NCBI RefSeq assembly: GCF_902364355.1
Contig: NZ_CABJDK010000003.1
Coordinates: forward strand, 1-64,000
DNA from: Collinsella aerofaciens
GTDB taxonomy: Bacteria; Actinomycetota; Coriobacteriia; Coriobacteriales; Coriobacteriaceae
Length of the DNA stretch: 64,000 bases
Direction of reading: 5' to 3'
In this document: piece after piece, positions 19,249 to 28,740 of the stretch
How positions within the stretch are numbered: position 1 is the first letter of the stretch
Layout of the letters: the number at the start of each line of letters is the position of its first letter
Translations under genes and position numbers: made by a program
Notes under the pieces: generated by a model
What the model saw: only the letters and a program-made list of their open reading frames with translations
What the model was told of the DNA's origin: nothing
The model's database searches: none

Positions 19249-20667
19249 ATGGCTGATTCCCAGACTGCAACCTCCGCGCCCGAGTTTAAGAGCGCCCACT
19301 TTATCGGTATCGGCGGCGCCGGCATGAGCGGCATCGCCCTCGTTCTGCACGAGCGCGGTTATGCCGTTACCGGCTCCGACCTTAAGACGTCACGTTATAT
19401 CCGCCAGCTTACCCGCGCTGGTGTGAAGGTGCATGTGGGCCATGAGGCCGCCACGATCGACGAGGTCAAGCCCGACGTGGTTGTTGTCTCCACCGCTATT
19501 CCGGAGTCCAACCCTGAACTCGTGCGCGCTCGCGAGCTTGGTATTCCCGTGTGGCCCCGTGCCAAGATGCTCTCTGCTTTGGGCCACGGCTACACCACCG
19601 TCGCTGTTGCCGGCACGCATGGCAAGACCACCACGTCTTCGATGTGTGCCACCATGCTCGACCGCATGGGTCTGGATCCGAGCTTCCTGATCGGTGGCAT
19701 CGTCGAGGGCTATGACACGAACGGCAAGAACGGCTCGGGCGACTACTTTGTCGCCGAGGCCGACGAGTCCGACAGCTCCTTCCTGTTCCTGAACCCCAAC
19801 GTAGTCATTGTGACCAACGTCGAGGCCGACCACCTCGATCACTACTCGGGTATCGAGGAGATCGAGGCAACTTTCGCCAAATTCATGAGCCTGGTGGGCG
19901 AGGACGGCACCGTCATCGTCTGCGGTGAGGACCCGCATCTGGTCGAGCTCGCCAAGTCGACGGGCCGTCACGTGCTTTCCTACGGCTTTGCCGAGAGCAA
20001 CGACATCGTCTGCATGCACCCGGATGTCAAGGGCATCCAGAGTGACTTTATCGTTCGCTTTGAGGACGGCACTGAGCGCGCTGTGGAGATCAAGAGCAAT
20101 CCCGGTCGCCACAACATGCTCAACGCCACGGCGGTGCTCACCGTCGCCCATGTCCTGGGCCTTGACATCGACGCCGCCGCCAAGGCGCTCTCGAGCTTTG
20201 AGGGCGTCCGCCGTCGCTTTACCCACGTGGGCGATATCGATGGCATCACCGTGGTCGATGATTACGGCCATCACCCCACCGAGATCAAGGCGACGCTTGC
20301 TGCCGCTTCGTCGCTGGGTTACAAGCACGTCGACGTCGTGTTCCAGCCGCACCGCTATTCGCGCTTGCAGGCCCTGTGCGACGACTTTGCCGATGCATTT
20401 GCCAATGCCGATAAACTGCTGCTGATTGATGTGTTCTCGGCTGGCGAGATGCCCATTCCGGGTGTCACCTCTAAGATGCTCGCCGATACCGTGCGCGCCA
20501 AGCATCCTGGCAAGGAGGTCGTGTACTGCTCCAGCCGTCTTGAGCTCAATCAGGAGCTCGAGCAGATGGTGGGCGAGGGCGACCTGTTGCTCACCATGGG
20601 TGCCGGCGACGTTACGACCGTCGGTCCCGAGTTCATTGAGTATCTGACTGCCAAGAAAGACGCTTAA
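19249..20667 (+). CDS. murC: UDP-MurNAc:L-alanine ligase
   Basis: 472 aa, cytosolic, first Mur ligase of the stem peptide. Motifs: FIGIGGAGMSGIALVL near the N-terminus, P-loop AGTHGKTTTSSM near residue 122, NVEADHLDHY near residue 195 and VDDYGHHPTEIKATL near residue 345. I start at the ATG 19249 (MADSQ), which lies behind AAGGAG; an upstream GTG at 19222 precedes that ribosome site. murB follows after 5 nt. Confidence 0.95.
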   Translation: MADSQTATSAPEFKSAHFIGIGGAGMSGIALVLHERGYAVTGSDLKTSRYIRQLTRAGVKVHVGHEAATIDEVKPDVVVVSTAIPESNPELVRARELGIPVWPRAKMLSALGHGYTTVAVAGTHGKTTTSSMCATMLDRMGLDPSFLIGGIVEGYDTNGKNGSGDYFVAEADESDSSFLFLNPNVVIVTNVEADHLDHYSGIEEIEATFAKFMSLVGEDGTVIVCGEDPHLVELAKSTGRHVLSYGFAESNDIVCMHPDVKGIQSDFIVRFEDGTERAVEIKSNPGRHNMLNATAVLTVAHVLGLDIDAAAKALSSFEGVRRRFTHVGDIDGITVVDDYGHHPTEIKATLAAASSLGYKHVDVVFQPHRYSRLQALCDDFADAFANADKLLLIDVFSAGEMPIPGVTSKMLADTVRAKHPGKEVVYCSSRLELNQELEQMVGEGDLLLTMGAGDVTTVGPEFIEYLTAKKDA

Positions 20668-20672
20668 GTCTA

Positions 20673-21584
20673 ATGGGTCTGTTTAACGCCGTCATGGCGC
20701 TCTCGGGCATGATCGACACGGATGTGATCGAGGACGAGCGCCTTGCGCGTCATACGAGCTATCGTATCGGCGGCAAGGCCGACCTCTTTGTGACGTGCCA
20801 TAGCTATCATGCCCTCCGCCGCGCCGTGGCGGTGCTCGATCGCGAGCAGGTGCCGTGGGTCATCATCGGCAAGGGCTCCAATCTGCTGGTTGCCGATGGC
20901 GGTTATCGCGGTGCCGTCATTTCGCTCGGACGTGAGTTCCAGCGCACGGTTGTTGCCGATGACGGTTGTACGCTGACGGTCGGTGCGGGCGTGATGTTTG
21001 CGCGCCTGGTCAACGATGCCCTGTCGCGTAGCCTCTCGGGCCTTGAGTTTGCCGTTGGCATTCCTGGTTCGGTCGGCGGTGCGATATCTATGAATGCCGG
21101 CACACGGACCGAGTGGATTGGCTCGCTGGTTGAGGATGTCGTAACGTTTGACCCGGCATCCGGTATCAAGCATTATGCGGGGTCCGAGATCACTTGGGGC
21201 TACCGCGAATGTAGCCTTCCCCGCAATGAGATCATCCTCGAGTGCGTGTTCAAGCTTAAACCGGCGCCCAAGGCCGACATTCGCGAGCGCATGGAGCGGT
21301 ACCTGACGAGGCGCAAGCGTACGCAGCCCATGGGTCGCGCATCCTGCGGGTCTGTCTTTCGCAACCCGCCCGATGCGAGTGTGGGCAAGCTTATCGAGGA
21401 TTGTGGATTAAAGGGTTTTTCGATTGGCGGCGCGGAAGTTTCGCCCGTTCACGCTAATTTTATCGTTAATAACGGAACTGCCTCGGCCGATGACGTTGCC
21501 GCGGTTATTAGACATGTGCACGGAAAGGTGAGGGAGGCGTATGGCATCGAGCTCAGACCGGAAGTTAAATTCCTCGGCTTCTAG
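20673..21584 (+). CDS. murB: UDP-N-acetylenolpyruvoylglucosamine reductase
   Basis: 303 aa, type II MurB size. It is a FAD enzyme reducing UDP-GlcNAc-enolpyruvate to UDP-MurNAc. Seen: TSYRIGGKADLFV near residue 28, GKGSNLLVADGGYRG near residue 67, GIPGSVGGAISMNAG near residue 130, QPMGRASCGSVFRNP with the catalytic Ser near residue 222, and AEVSPVHANFIVN near residue 250. The ribosome site before 20673 is weak, suggesting coupling to murC. The 3' end overlaps ftsQ by 44 nt. Confidence 0.94.
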   Translation: MGLFNAVMALSGMIDTDVIEDERLARHTSYRIGGKADLFVTCHSYHALRRAVAVLDREQVPWVIIGKGSNLLVADGGYRGAVISLGREFQRTVVADDGCTLTVGAGVMFARLVNDALSRSLSGLEFAVGIPGSVGGAISMNAGTRTEWIGSLVEDVVTFDPASGIKHYAGSEITWGYRECSLPRNEIILECVFKLKPAPKADIRERMERYLTRRKRTQPMGRASCGSVFRNPPDASVGKLIEDCGLKGFSIGGAEVSPVHANFIVNNGTASADDVAAVIRHVHGKVREAYGIELRPEVKFLGF

Positions 21585-22797
21585 AGCATCGAAACCCACC
21601 TTCCGCCGCGCCGGAGGGCGTTCCGGCGCGCCTGCCAAACCTCAACGCAATACCGTCGCGCACTCTAAGTCTGTCGGGCATGCTCGACAGACCAGTCGTC
21701 CGGTCGTCGGCTCGCAGCTCGGTAATCGTCCGGCCGCAAAAAAGTCCTCGCGTCCCTCGACGACGTCAAAGCCTGTTATGGGCGCCAAGCCTGCCCGTCC
21801 CATGGCAGCTCCCAAGCCCTCGACGGGAACTAAAGCGGCGCGTCCAGGTCGCACGCTGGGCGCATCGAAACCGCGCTCGCTGACATCGGTGCCGGCTACC
21901 GCCAAGAAGCCTTCGAGTAAAAAAGGTTTCAACCCGTTATCTTCACTTGGAGCGATGGCAAATAAAACATCAGACGCCGCTTCTGTCGTTACAGGCAAAG
22001 GCAAAATCGTGGGCGGCGTTCTGGTCGTCTTGGCCGTGCTCGTCGTCGTTGCCACCGTGGTGATCAACTCTGGACTGTTTACTGCCACTGATATTCAGAT
22101 TCAAGGCAGCGAGCATGTGACGAAGCACGATGCTATCCAGCTGATCGACTTGCCCGAGGGAACGTCGCTTTTTAACGTCGATCCCGACCAGATTACCGAG
22201 GATCTCAAGCAGAACCCGTGGGTTTCGGGCGTGGATGTCCAGCGCCAGTTTCCCCATACGCTTATCATCACGCCGACGGAGCGTAAAGTTATCGCCATTG
22301 CGTATATCAGCTCCGACGACCTTGCCTGGGCTATCGGAGACGATGACACCTGGATCGCCCCGCTGTCGACGTCGGTCGAAGTGGACGACCAGGGCAACGT
22401 CATCACGACAGGGCAGGGCTCAAATACCTTGACCGGAATCGATGCCGCGCTGGCGCTCGCCAAGCATTATGGCGCGGTGTTGTTGACTGATGTCTCGGCG
22501 GATGTCGCTCCGGTTTCCGGCCAGGCGGTGAACTCCAAGGCCGTTAAGGCCGGCCTGGATTATGTGCGTGGTTTTTCGAGCGAGTTCTTGGGACAAGTCA
22601 AGGATATTTCTACGCCTTCGGTCGAAGCCATCTCGGCAAACCTCAATAACGGCATTGAGGTGTCGCTGGGCGATTCGGACGATATCGCCAAGAAAGAACG
22701 CATCGTGACCAAACTACTTTCGCAGGTAGAGGGCGTAACTTATATTAATGTGCGCTCTCCGGGCAACTACACGTTTAGGAACGCACCGACCGCCTAG
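21541..22797 (+). CDS. ftsQ: FtsQ/DivIB division protein with a long basic cytosolic tail
   Basis: 418 aa. Residues 1-150 are a Ser/Pro/Ala/Lys/Arg-rich, low-complexity cytosolic tail, much longer than usual. A membrane segment follows (around residues 158-178, GGVLVVLAVLVVVATVVI), then a POTRA domain (FTATDIQIQGSEHVTKHDAIQLI ... NPWVSGVDVQRQFPHTLIITPTER) and the FtsQ beta domain. It joins FtsL and FtsB in the divisome. GGGAGG precedes the ATG, inside the end of murB. It is the last gene before the gap to ftsZ. Confidence 0.88.
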   Translation: MASSSDRKLNSSASRASKPTFRRAGGRSGAPAKPQRNTVAHSKSVGHARQTSRPVVGSQLGNRPAAKKSSRPSTTSKPVMGAKPARPMAAPKPSTGTKAARPGRTLGASKPRSLTSVPATAKKPSSKKGFNPLSSLGAMANKTSDAASVVTGKGKIVGGVLVVLAVLVVVATVVINSGLFTATDIQIQGSEHVTKHDAIQLIDLPEGTSLFNVDPDQITEDLKQNPWVSGVDVQRQFPHTLIITPTERKVIAIAYISSDDLAWAIGDDDTWIAPLSTSVEVDDQGNVITTGQGSNTLTGIDAALALAKHYGAVLLTDVSADVAPVSGQAVNSKAVKAGLDYVRGFSSEFLGQVKDISTPSVEAISANLNNGIEVSLGDSDDIAKKERIVTKLLSQVEGVTYINVRSPGNYTFRNAPTA

Positions 22798-22926
22798 CAT
22801 CCTAAATGGCTTTGTTGAGGGGCCATACCACGCCGTTTATCTGGTTTGTTTGGTTTTCACGGTCAATTATTTGACTGATACGTTCATAATGTGCAAACAT
22901 AATACGGTTTACCTTTGCATTTACTT

Positions 22927-22942
22927 TCAACCTGAAGGTTAA
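22927..22942. promoter_or_regulatory. 16-bp palindromic motif before ftsZ, matching the one before mraZ
   Basis: TCAACCTGAAGGTTAA, 14 of 16 identical to 8402-8417. It lies in a 199-nt ftsQ-ftsZ gap that also contains AT-rich promoter-like sequence (TTGACT, CATAAT), so ftsZ probably has its own promoter. Confidence 0.45.
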
Positions 22943-22996
22943 TGTGCGCAGGGGTCGACCCATGCTATGGCTATAACCTTTGTTCGGAGGACCGAC

Positions 22997-24151
22997 ATGC
23001 ACGAGACAGAGATCAACAACTACCTTGCCGTCATTAAGGTGGTCGGCGTCGGCGGCGGCGGTACCAACGCGGTCAATCGAATGATCGAAGAGGGCATCCG
23101 CGGCGTCGAGTTTGTTGCCATCAACACCGATGCTCAGGCACTCGCGATCTCTGATGCCGATATCAAGGTGCACATCGGCACCGACCTTACCCGCGGCCTG
23201 GGCGCCGGCGCCAACCCCGAGGTTGGCCGCAAGGCTGCCGATGAGTCCCGTGACGACATTGCCGAGGCGCTCGCTGGCGCCGACATGGTGTTTATCACCT
23301 GCGGTGAGGGCGGTGGCACCGGTACCGGCGCTGCTCCCATCGTTGCCGATATCGCGATGAACGAGGTCGGCGCACTGACCGTCGCCGTCGTGACCAAGCC
23401 CTTCACCTTCGAGGGCCGCAAGCGCAAGAAGAGCGCCGAGGAGGGCATCAAGACCCTCTCCGATTGCGTCGACACCATGATCGTCATCCCTAACGATAAG
23501 CTGCTCGACATCGCCGAGAAGAAGACCACCATGCTCGAGGCCTTCGCGATTGCCGATGGCGTCCTTTCCCAGGGCACCCAGGGCATCACCGACCTCATCA
23601 CCGTCCCCGGTATCATCAACCTGGACTTCGCCGATGTTAAGACCATCATGAAGCAGGCCGGTACCGCCATGATGGGTATCGGTACCTCTTCTGGGGATAC
23701 TCGTGCCGTCGACGCTGCCCAGCAGGCCATCTCCAGCCCGCTGCTCGAGAGCTCCATCGATGGTGCCACGCGCGTTCTGCTCTCCATCGCCGGTTCCAAG
23801 GACCTGGGCATCCAGGAGATCAGCGACGCCGCCGACGTTGTCGCCAACGCCGTCGACCCCGAGGCGAACATCATCTTCGGTACCGTTGTCGACGAGTCCC
23901 TGGGCGATCAGGTGCGTATCACCGTCATCGCTACGGGCTTCTCCGATTCCAACGTCAACCGTCAGGACGAGCTCTTTGCTGCTCAGCAGTCTCAGAGCAA
24001 GGCCGCTGCCTCCGCTGAGCCGCAGCGCACCGCTCCGGCTGCCAGCCCGGCTCAGGCCGCTCCGACCCGCAACGTCGGTGGTACCGAGCTGCCCAACTTT
24101 GGCAACGACCAGTTCGAGCTTCCCGACTTCCTGAAGCGCGGCAGCTTCTAG
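22997..24151 (+). CDS. ftsZ: Tubulin-like division GTPase
   Basis: 384 aa. Tubulin signature GGGTGTG near residue 97 ([16 protein letters not shown]), an N-terminal [15 protein letters not shown] loop, the T7-type loop [11 protein letters not shown] and a variable linker. The C-terminal conserved peptide ends [11 protein letters not shown]. It forms the Z ring. I chose the ATG at 22997, 6 nt after GGAGG. No ftsA lies in this cluster, so SepF (30517) is the probable membrane tether through the C-terminal peptide (inference from other actinobacteria). Confidence 0.97.
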   Translation: MHETEINNYLAVIKVVGVGGGGTNAVNRMIEEGIRGVEFVAINTDAQALAISDADIKVHIGTDLTRGLGAGANPEVGRKAADESRDDIAEALAGADMVFITCGEGGGTGTGAAPIVADIAMNEVGALTVAVVTKPFTFEGRKRKKSAEEGIKTLSDCVDTMIVIPNDKLLDIAEKKTTMLEAFAIADGVLSQGTQGITDLITVPGIINLDFADVKTIMKQAGTAMMGIGTSSGDTRAVDAAQQAISSPLLESSIDGATRVLLSIAGSKDLGIQEISDAADVVANAVDPEANIIFGTVVDESLGDQVRITVIATGFSDSNVNRQDELFAAQQSQSKAAASAEPQRTAPAASPAQAAPTRNVGGTELPNFGNDQFELPDFLKRGSF

Positions 24152-24173
24152 TTCGTTTTTCTCAACGACCTGC

Positions 24174-24208
24174 ACGGGGTGTGTCCATTTGGATGCACCC
24201 CGTTTTAT
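24174..24208 (+). terminator. Intrinsic terminator after ftsZ
   Basis: CGGGGTG-T-GTCC, loop ATTT and GGA-T-GCACCCCG are followed by TTTTATTT, 22 nt after the ftsZ stop. Confidence 0.85.
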
Positions 24209-24361
24209 TTCTCGTTTGTAAACGAAAGCCTCCAATCTCCTTACGTTCCCTTTACGTTTGGTCCCTACCGCTGCGGGTATCCTTTTAAGGAAGTATGACA
24301 GCCGTATAAACGCGGACTGCGCGGCGACGCCGCGGTACTTGTGTTATTAGGAGGCTTTAGT

Positions 24362-25162
24362 ATGGCAGCACGTGCGGACAACGTTTCGCGTGTCGACCAT
24401 GATGGAGTTACGTTGGTGGAGGGCGCGACATCCGATGTCCGCTTTGCCTTTACCGAGCGCACCGGTGGCGTTTCTGAAGATGCGTACTCCTCGCTCAACC
24501 TGGGCTCGCATGTAGGCGATGACCCCTTTGCTGTTCAAGAAAATCGTCGTCGAGCGCTCGAAGCTATGGGCGCCACTGAGTGCGAGCATAATCTGCTCGT
24601 GCCCAATCAGGTACATGGTGACCATATCGTTACGGTGGCTTCGAACGGCGCCGACGATCTTGAGGCTGTTCGCGAGCAGATTGCCGAGGGCTGCGATGCC
24701 ATCGTCTGTACGGCCCATGACGTGCCCGTGCTGCTCTGCTTTGCCGACTGCGTTCCCGTGGTGCTGGTGGCCCCTGGCGGATTTGCCGTGGTGCACTCCG
24801 GTTGGAAGGGCACGATTGCACGTATTTCTGCCAAGGCGTGCCAGGCGCTTTGCGATGCTGCCGGCTGCGATGCGAGCGACGTTTCCGCCTATATCGGCCC
24901 CCATATCTTGGCTGACGAATATGAGGTATCCCAGGAACTCATGGATCGCTTTGCCGTCGAGTTCTCTTGCATCGATGCGAGTGCCTCTCGCATGCTCGAT
25001 CTTTCCGCTGCCATTTGTGAGGCGCTGGTAAATGCCGGTGTGGACGCGGATAATATCGTGGATACCCAGCTTTCGACTGTGCGCCAGAACGACCGCTTTT
25101 ATTCCTACCGTAACGAGGACGGCACCTGTGGGCGCCATGCTGCGATCGGCGTGATGCTATGA
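24362..25162 (+). CDS. pgeF: Purine nucleoside phosphorylase / peptidoglycan editing factor (YfiH/YlmD family)
   Basis: 266 aa. Family motifs: SSLNLGSHVGDDP near residue 45, NQVHGDHIV near residue 82 (metal His), DAIVCTAHDVPVLLCFADCVPV near residue 118, VHSGWKGT near residue 143 and a C-terminal NDRFYSYRNEDGTCGRHAAI. The family has nucleoside phosphorylase/deaminase activity and in E. coli prevents misincorporation at muropeptide position 1. GGAGG precedes the ATG at 24362. Its last codon overlaps the pstS start as ATGA, so it heads the pst transcript. Confidence 0.88.
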   Translation: MAARADNVSRVDHDGVTLVEGATSDVRFAFTERTGGVSEDAYSSLNLGSHVGDDPFAVQENRRRALEAMGATECEHNLLVPNQVHGDHIVTVASNGADDLEAVREQIAEGCDAIVCTAHDVPVLLCFADCVPVVLVAPGGFAVVHSGWKGTIARISAKACQALCDAAGCDASDVSAYIGPHILADEYEVSQELMDRFAVEFSCIDASASRMLDLSAAICEALVNAGVDADNIVDTQLSTVRQNDRFYSYRNEDGTCGRHAAIGVML

Positions 25163-25995
25163 GAAAGATCGTATCGGTCCTGAGCGCCGCTGTGCTTACG
25201 CTTACGCTGTGCGCCTGTTCTTCGGGATCTTCTACCTCTTCCATTACCGTGGCCGGCTCCACGACCTGCCTTCCTATCGCCGAAATTGCGGCAGAGGGCT
25301 TTAAGGAGGAGACCGGCATCGACGTGCTCGTTTCCGGTTTGGGCTCTTCCGCTGGCATCGAAGCCGTCAGCGCTGGCACGGCCGATATCGCCAGCTCCTC
25401 CCGTGGACTCAATGCCGACGAACAGGATCTGGGCCTGACTCCCATCGTCATTGCCCACGACGGTATCGCGGTCATCGTGAACGACGATAACCCGGTCGAT
25501 AACCTCTCGACCGAGCAGCTCCGCGATATCTATGCCGGCAAGATTACTAATTGGAAAGAGGTCGGTGGCGAGGACCTGAAGATTCAGGTCATCAACCGAG
25601 ACGAGGCATCCGGCACGCGTGAAGCATTCCGCACCATCGTGATGGACGGCACCCCGTTCGATCGCCGCTCGGCCGTTCTTTCGGGCACGGGCCAGGTGCG
25701 CGACGTGGTATCTCGTTCGCACGGTGCCATTGGCTACATTTCGCTGGGCTTCGTCGATAGCCTCAACGCCAAGACCTCGGTCAAGGCCGTCTCGGTCAAT
25801 CATGTTGAGGCGTCCGAGAAGACGGTCGCGAGCGGCGGCTATCCCATCTCACGCGACCTTTACTTCTTTGTGAAGGGTGCGCCTTCGCAGCGGGCACAGG
25901 ACTACATTGACTATGTGACGTCCCAGAAGATGGACAAGCAGATTCGCGAGGCGGGCTTTATTCCCGTCACCAACGACGGAAAGGGGAGTGAGTAG
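25159..25995 (+). CDS. pstS: Phosphate-binding lipoprotein PstS
   Basis: 278 aa. The signal peptide MRKIVSVLSAAVLTLTLCAC ends in lipobox LCAC, so the protein is lipid-anchored at the outer face of the membrane. TVAGSTTCLPIAEIAAEGF is the first phosphate-contact loop, and ASGTREAF near residue 155 is the second. It delivers phosphate to PstCA. The ATG overlaps the pgeF stop by 4 nt and the next gene starts next to its stop, so translation is tightly coupled. Confidence 0.95.
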   Translation: MRKIVSVLSAAVLTLTLCACSSGSSTSSITVAGSTTCLPIAEIAAEGFKEETGIDVLVSGLGSSAGIEAVSAGTADIASSSRGLNADEQDLGLTPIVIAHDGIAVIVNDDNPVDNLSTEQLRDIYAGKITNWKEVGGEDLKIQVINRDEASGTREAFRTIVMDGTPFDRRSAVLSGTGQVRDVVSRSHGAIGYISLGFVDSLNAKTSVKAVSVNHVEASEKTVASGGYPISRDLYFFVKGAPSQRAQDYIDYVTSQKMDKQIREAGFIPVTNDGKGSE

Positions 25996-25996
25996 C

Positions 25997-26923
25997 GTGG
26001 AAGCACAGGAAATCCCCCAGATTGAGCAGGAGGCTCAGGCGCCCAAAAAGCGTGAGTTGGCGTTGGTATCGCATAGCACCTATCTCAAGGAGAAGGCGCT
26101 ACAGTGGATCTTTTTTGCCTGCGCGTTCTTGGCGGTCGTCACCGTCATCCTGATTTTTGTCTTTACCACGTACTCGTCGCTGCCCGTCTTTACCGATATC
26201 GGTCTGGCGGACTTCTTTAGCTTTACGTGGGCGCCCTCCGAGGGTCACTACGGTATCATGTCGCTGCTGGCGGGCTCCGGTCTGGTGACGGTCGGTGCGC
26301 TCGCCATGGGCGTGCCCCTGGGTGTGGGCACGGCCGTGTATCTGGTCGAGATCGCCAGTAAGCGCGTGCGCAGGCTCATCAGCCCCGCCGTCGATCTACT
26401 GGCGGGCATCCCCTCCATCATCTACGGTTTCTTTGGCATGGTCATCATTCGTCCGTTTATCGCGCAGCTGACCGGCGGTCTTGGCTTTGGCGCACTGACG
26501 GCGTGGTTCGTGCTTGCCATCATGATCGTTCCCACCATCACCACGCTCACCATCGATGCCCTCAATTCCATTCCCATGGGTATTCGCGAGGCATCCTATG
26601 CCATGGGTGCCACCAAGTGGCAGACCATCTACAAGGTCGTGCTGCCTGCAGCCAAGTTGGGCATCGTCGATGCGATTGTCTTGGGCATGGGGCGTGCCAT
26701 CGGCGAGACCATGGCCGTGCTCATGGTCGTTGGCAACGCCCCGGTTATTCCCGATAGCATTGCGAGCCCCATCTCGACGCTCACGAGTCAGATCGCGCTC
26801 GACATGAGCTATTCCTCGGGCCTTCACCGCTCGGCCTTGTTTGGAATGGGCGTGGTCCTGTTTATCATTTCCGCAGCATTGGTGGGCATCGTCCGTCTGA
26901 TTTCCAAGAAGAAGAGGGGGTAG
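25997..26923 (+). CDS. pstC: Phosphate ABC transporter permease PstC
   Basis: 308 aa with six membrane segments. The permease EAA-type loop is visible as IREASYAMGATKWQTIYKVVLPAA near residue 195, followed by GRAIGETMAVLMVVGN. The start is GTG: one at 25997 lies 8 nt after AAGGGGAG, while another at 25988 overlaps that site, so I prefer 25997. It forms the membrane channel with PstA, whose ATG is 3 nt past this stop. Confidence 0.94.
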   Translation: MEAQEIPQIEQEAQAPKKRELALVSHSTYLKEKALQWIFFACAFLAVVTVILIFVFTTYSSLPVFTDIGLADFFSFTWAPSEGHYGIMSLLAGSGLVTVGALAMGVPLGVGTAVYLVEIASKRVRRLISPAVDLLAGIPSIIYGFFGMVIIRPFIAQLTGGLGFGALTAWFVLAIMIVPTITTLTIDALNSIPMGIREASYAMGATKWQTIYKVVLPAAKLGIVDAIVLGMGRAIGETMAVLMVVGNAPVIPDSIASPISTLTSQIALDMSYSSGLHRSALFGMGVVLFIISAALVGIVRLISKKKRG

Positions 26924-26926
26924 GCT

Positions 26927-27832
26927 ATGTCCGATTCCGTTGACACGACGGTCGATGCGACCTCATCGCGCGAGCGCATCAAGCGTGCCCTTTCCCATGG
27001 TAAGAAGGGCCGCATCAACAAGGATCTGTCCAACAAGATTATGCTCGGCGTGTTTCGCGCCGCGGCCTATATCACCACGCTGGTACTGGTCGCCATTATC
27101 GCCTACGTGGTCATCAACGGTCTGCCGCACATCTCGCTCGACTTTATCTTCGGCTGGCCGCAGGGCGTAAACGCCGAGGGCGGCATTTGGCCCACAATCG
27201 TCTCGACCATCTACGTGACGGCGCTCGCCATGCTCATCTGCACGCCGGTTGCCGTCTTGGCTGCGGTCTATCTGGCCGAGTACGCCAAGCAGGGCAAGGT
27301 CGTCGACATCATTCGCTATGCTGCCGATGCTTTGGCCTCGGTGCCCTCCATTGTTATGGGCCTCTTTGGCTATGCCTTGTTTGTCGAGGCCATGGGCCTG
27401 GGTCTTTCGATGGTTTCGGCCGCCCTGGCACTCGCACTTCTGATGCTGCCCATTGTCATGCGCACCACCGAGGAGGCAATCCGCGCCGTTCCACGCTATA
27501 TCCGTTGGGGCGCATATGGCCTGGGCGCCACCAAGTGGCAGGTCGTCTCCAAGATCGTGCTTCCTTCGGCTTTTGGCCGCATCGCCACCGGCATCGTGCT
27601 TGCCATCGGCCGAGCCATCGGCGAGACCGCCGTGGTGCTCTACACCATGGGTCAGGCCATCAATCTGCCTATCTCGCCGCTCGATTCCGGTCGCCCCATG
27701 ACCGTTCACCTTTATCTGCTTGCCAATGACGGCATCAACATGAACGCAGCCTACGGCACCGCGCTTTTGCTGATGGCGATTATTCTGGCCTTCAACCTGT
27801 TTGCGCGTTATCTGTCGCGCAAACGCCGCTAG
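26927..27832 (+). CDS. pstA: Phosphate ABC transporter permease PstA
   Basis: 301 aa with six membrane segments after a charged N-terminal region of about 40 residues. The EAA loop is IRWGAYGLGATKWQVVSKIVLPSA near residue 190, followed by GRAIGETAVVLYTMG. It pairs with PstC. GAGGGGG precedes the start. Confidence 0.94.
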   Translation: MSDSVDTTVDATSSRERIKRALSHGKKGRINKDLSNKIMLGVFRAAAYITTLVLVAIIAYVVINGLPHISLDFIFGWPQGVNAEGGIWPTIVSTIYVTALAMLICTPVAVLAAVYLAEYAKQGKVVDIIRYAADALASVPSIVMGLFGYALFVEAMGLGLSMVSAALALALLMLPIVMRTTEEAIRAVPRYIRWGAYGLGATKWQVVSKIVLPSAFGRIATGIVLAIGRAIGETAVVLYTMGQAINLPISPLDSGRPMTVHLYLLANDGINMNAAYGTALLLMAIILAFNLFARYLSRKRR

Positions 27833-27844
27833 TTAAGGAGTCCC

Positions 27845-28648
27845 ATGTCCGTCTATCAGTCCGCTCCCACGCTGGAGCAAGCGGCCATCACGGCCAAGGA
27901 TTTCAACTTCTGGTACGGTGACTTTCATGCGCTGACGGGGCTCGACCTCAATATCGCTAAGAATGCCATTACTGCTTTTATTGGCCCTTCGGGTTGCGGC
28001 AAGTCGACGTTTCTGCGCTGCATCAACCGCATGAATGACCTGATCGAGGGTACGCGCGTCGAGGGCACCATGGCGCTCGACGGCAACGATATCTATGCCG
28101 AGGGCGTCGACCCGGTCGACCTCCGTCGTCGCGTGGGCATGATCTTTCAGCAGCCCAACCCGTTCCCTAAATCCATCTACGAGAATGTCGCCTTTGGCCC
28201 TCGTCTGCAGGGCGTGACTAGCAAAAGCGACCTCGATGACATCGTGGAAGAATCGCTCAAGCGCGCCAACCTCTGGAAAGAGGTATCCAATCAGCTCAAC
28301 AAGGATGGTTTGGCGCTCTCGGGTGGTCAGCAGCAGCGTCTGTGCATCGCGCGCGTGCTTGCGGTGCAGCCCGATGTCCTGCTGATGGACGAGCCCTGCT
28401 CCGCCATCGACCCTACCTCCGTCTCTAAGGTCGAGGATCTGATGGCCGAGCTGGCGCCCGAGATGACGATCATCATCGTTACGCATTCAATGCAGCAGGC
28501 TGCTCGTATTAGCGACTACACCGCATTCTTTTTGCAGGAGGTTGCCGGCGAACCTGCCACGCTCATCGAATATGGTCAAACCGACGCGATCTTTACCAGC
28601 CCGGTGGATTCGCGGACGGAAGACTATATCACCGGCCGCTTTGGCTGA
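27845..28648 (+). CDS. pstB: Phosphate ABC transporter ATPase PstB
   Basis: 267 aa. Walker [10 protein letters not shown] lies near residue 48, the ABC signature LSGGQQQR near residue 158 and Walker B VLLMDEP near residue 177. Asp of the D-loop and His of [10 protein letters not shown] (H-loop) are also present. It powers PstCA. AAGGAG lies 5 nt upstream, 12 nt after pstA. Confidence 0.97.
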   Translation: MSVYQSAPTLEQAAITAKDFNFWYGDFHALTGLDLNIAKNAITAFIGPSGCGKSTFLRCINRMNDLIEGTRVEGTMALDGNDIYAEGVDPVDLRRRVGMIFQQPNPFPKSIYENVAFGPRLQGVTSKSDLDDIVEESLKRANLWKEVSNQLNKDGLALSGGQQQRLCIARVLAVQPDVLLMDEPCSAIDPTSVSKVEDLMAELAPEMTIIIVTHSMQQAARISDYTAFFLQEVAGEPATLIEYGQTDAIFTSPVDSRTEDYITGRFG

Positions 28649-28740
28649 TCGGTGCGACTAGTCCCAAGCCGATCGGACTTGGTCCGGTGCGTATTCACTG
28701 TGCGGGCGGCATGACCGCACCCAACTGATTGGAGTGAACC

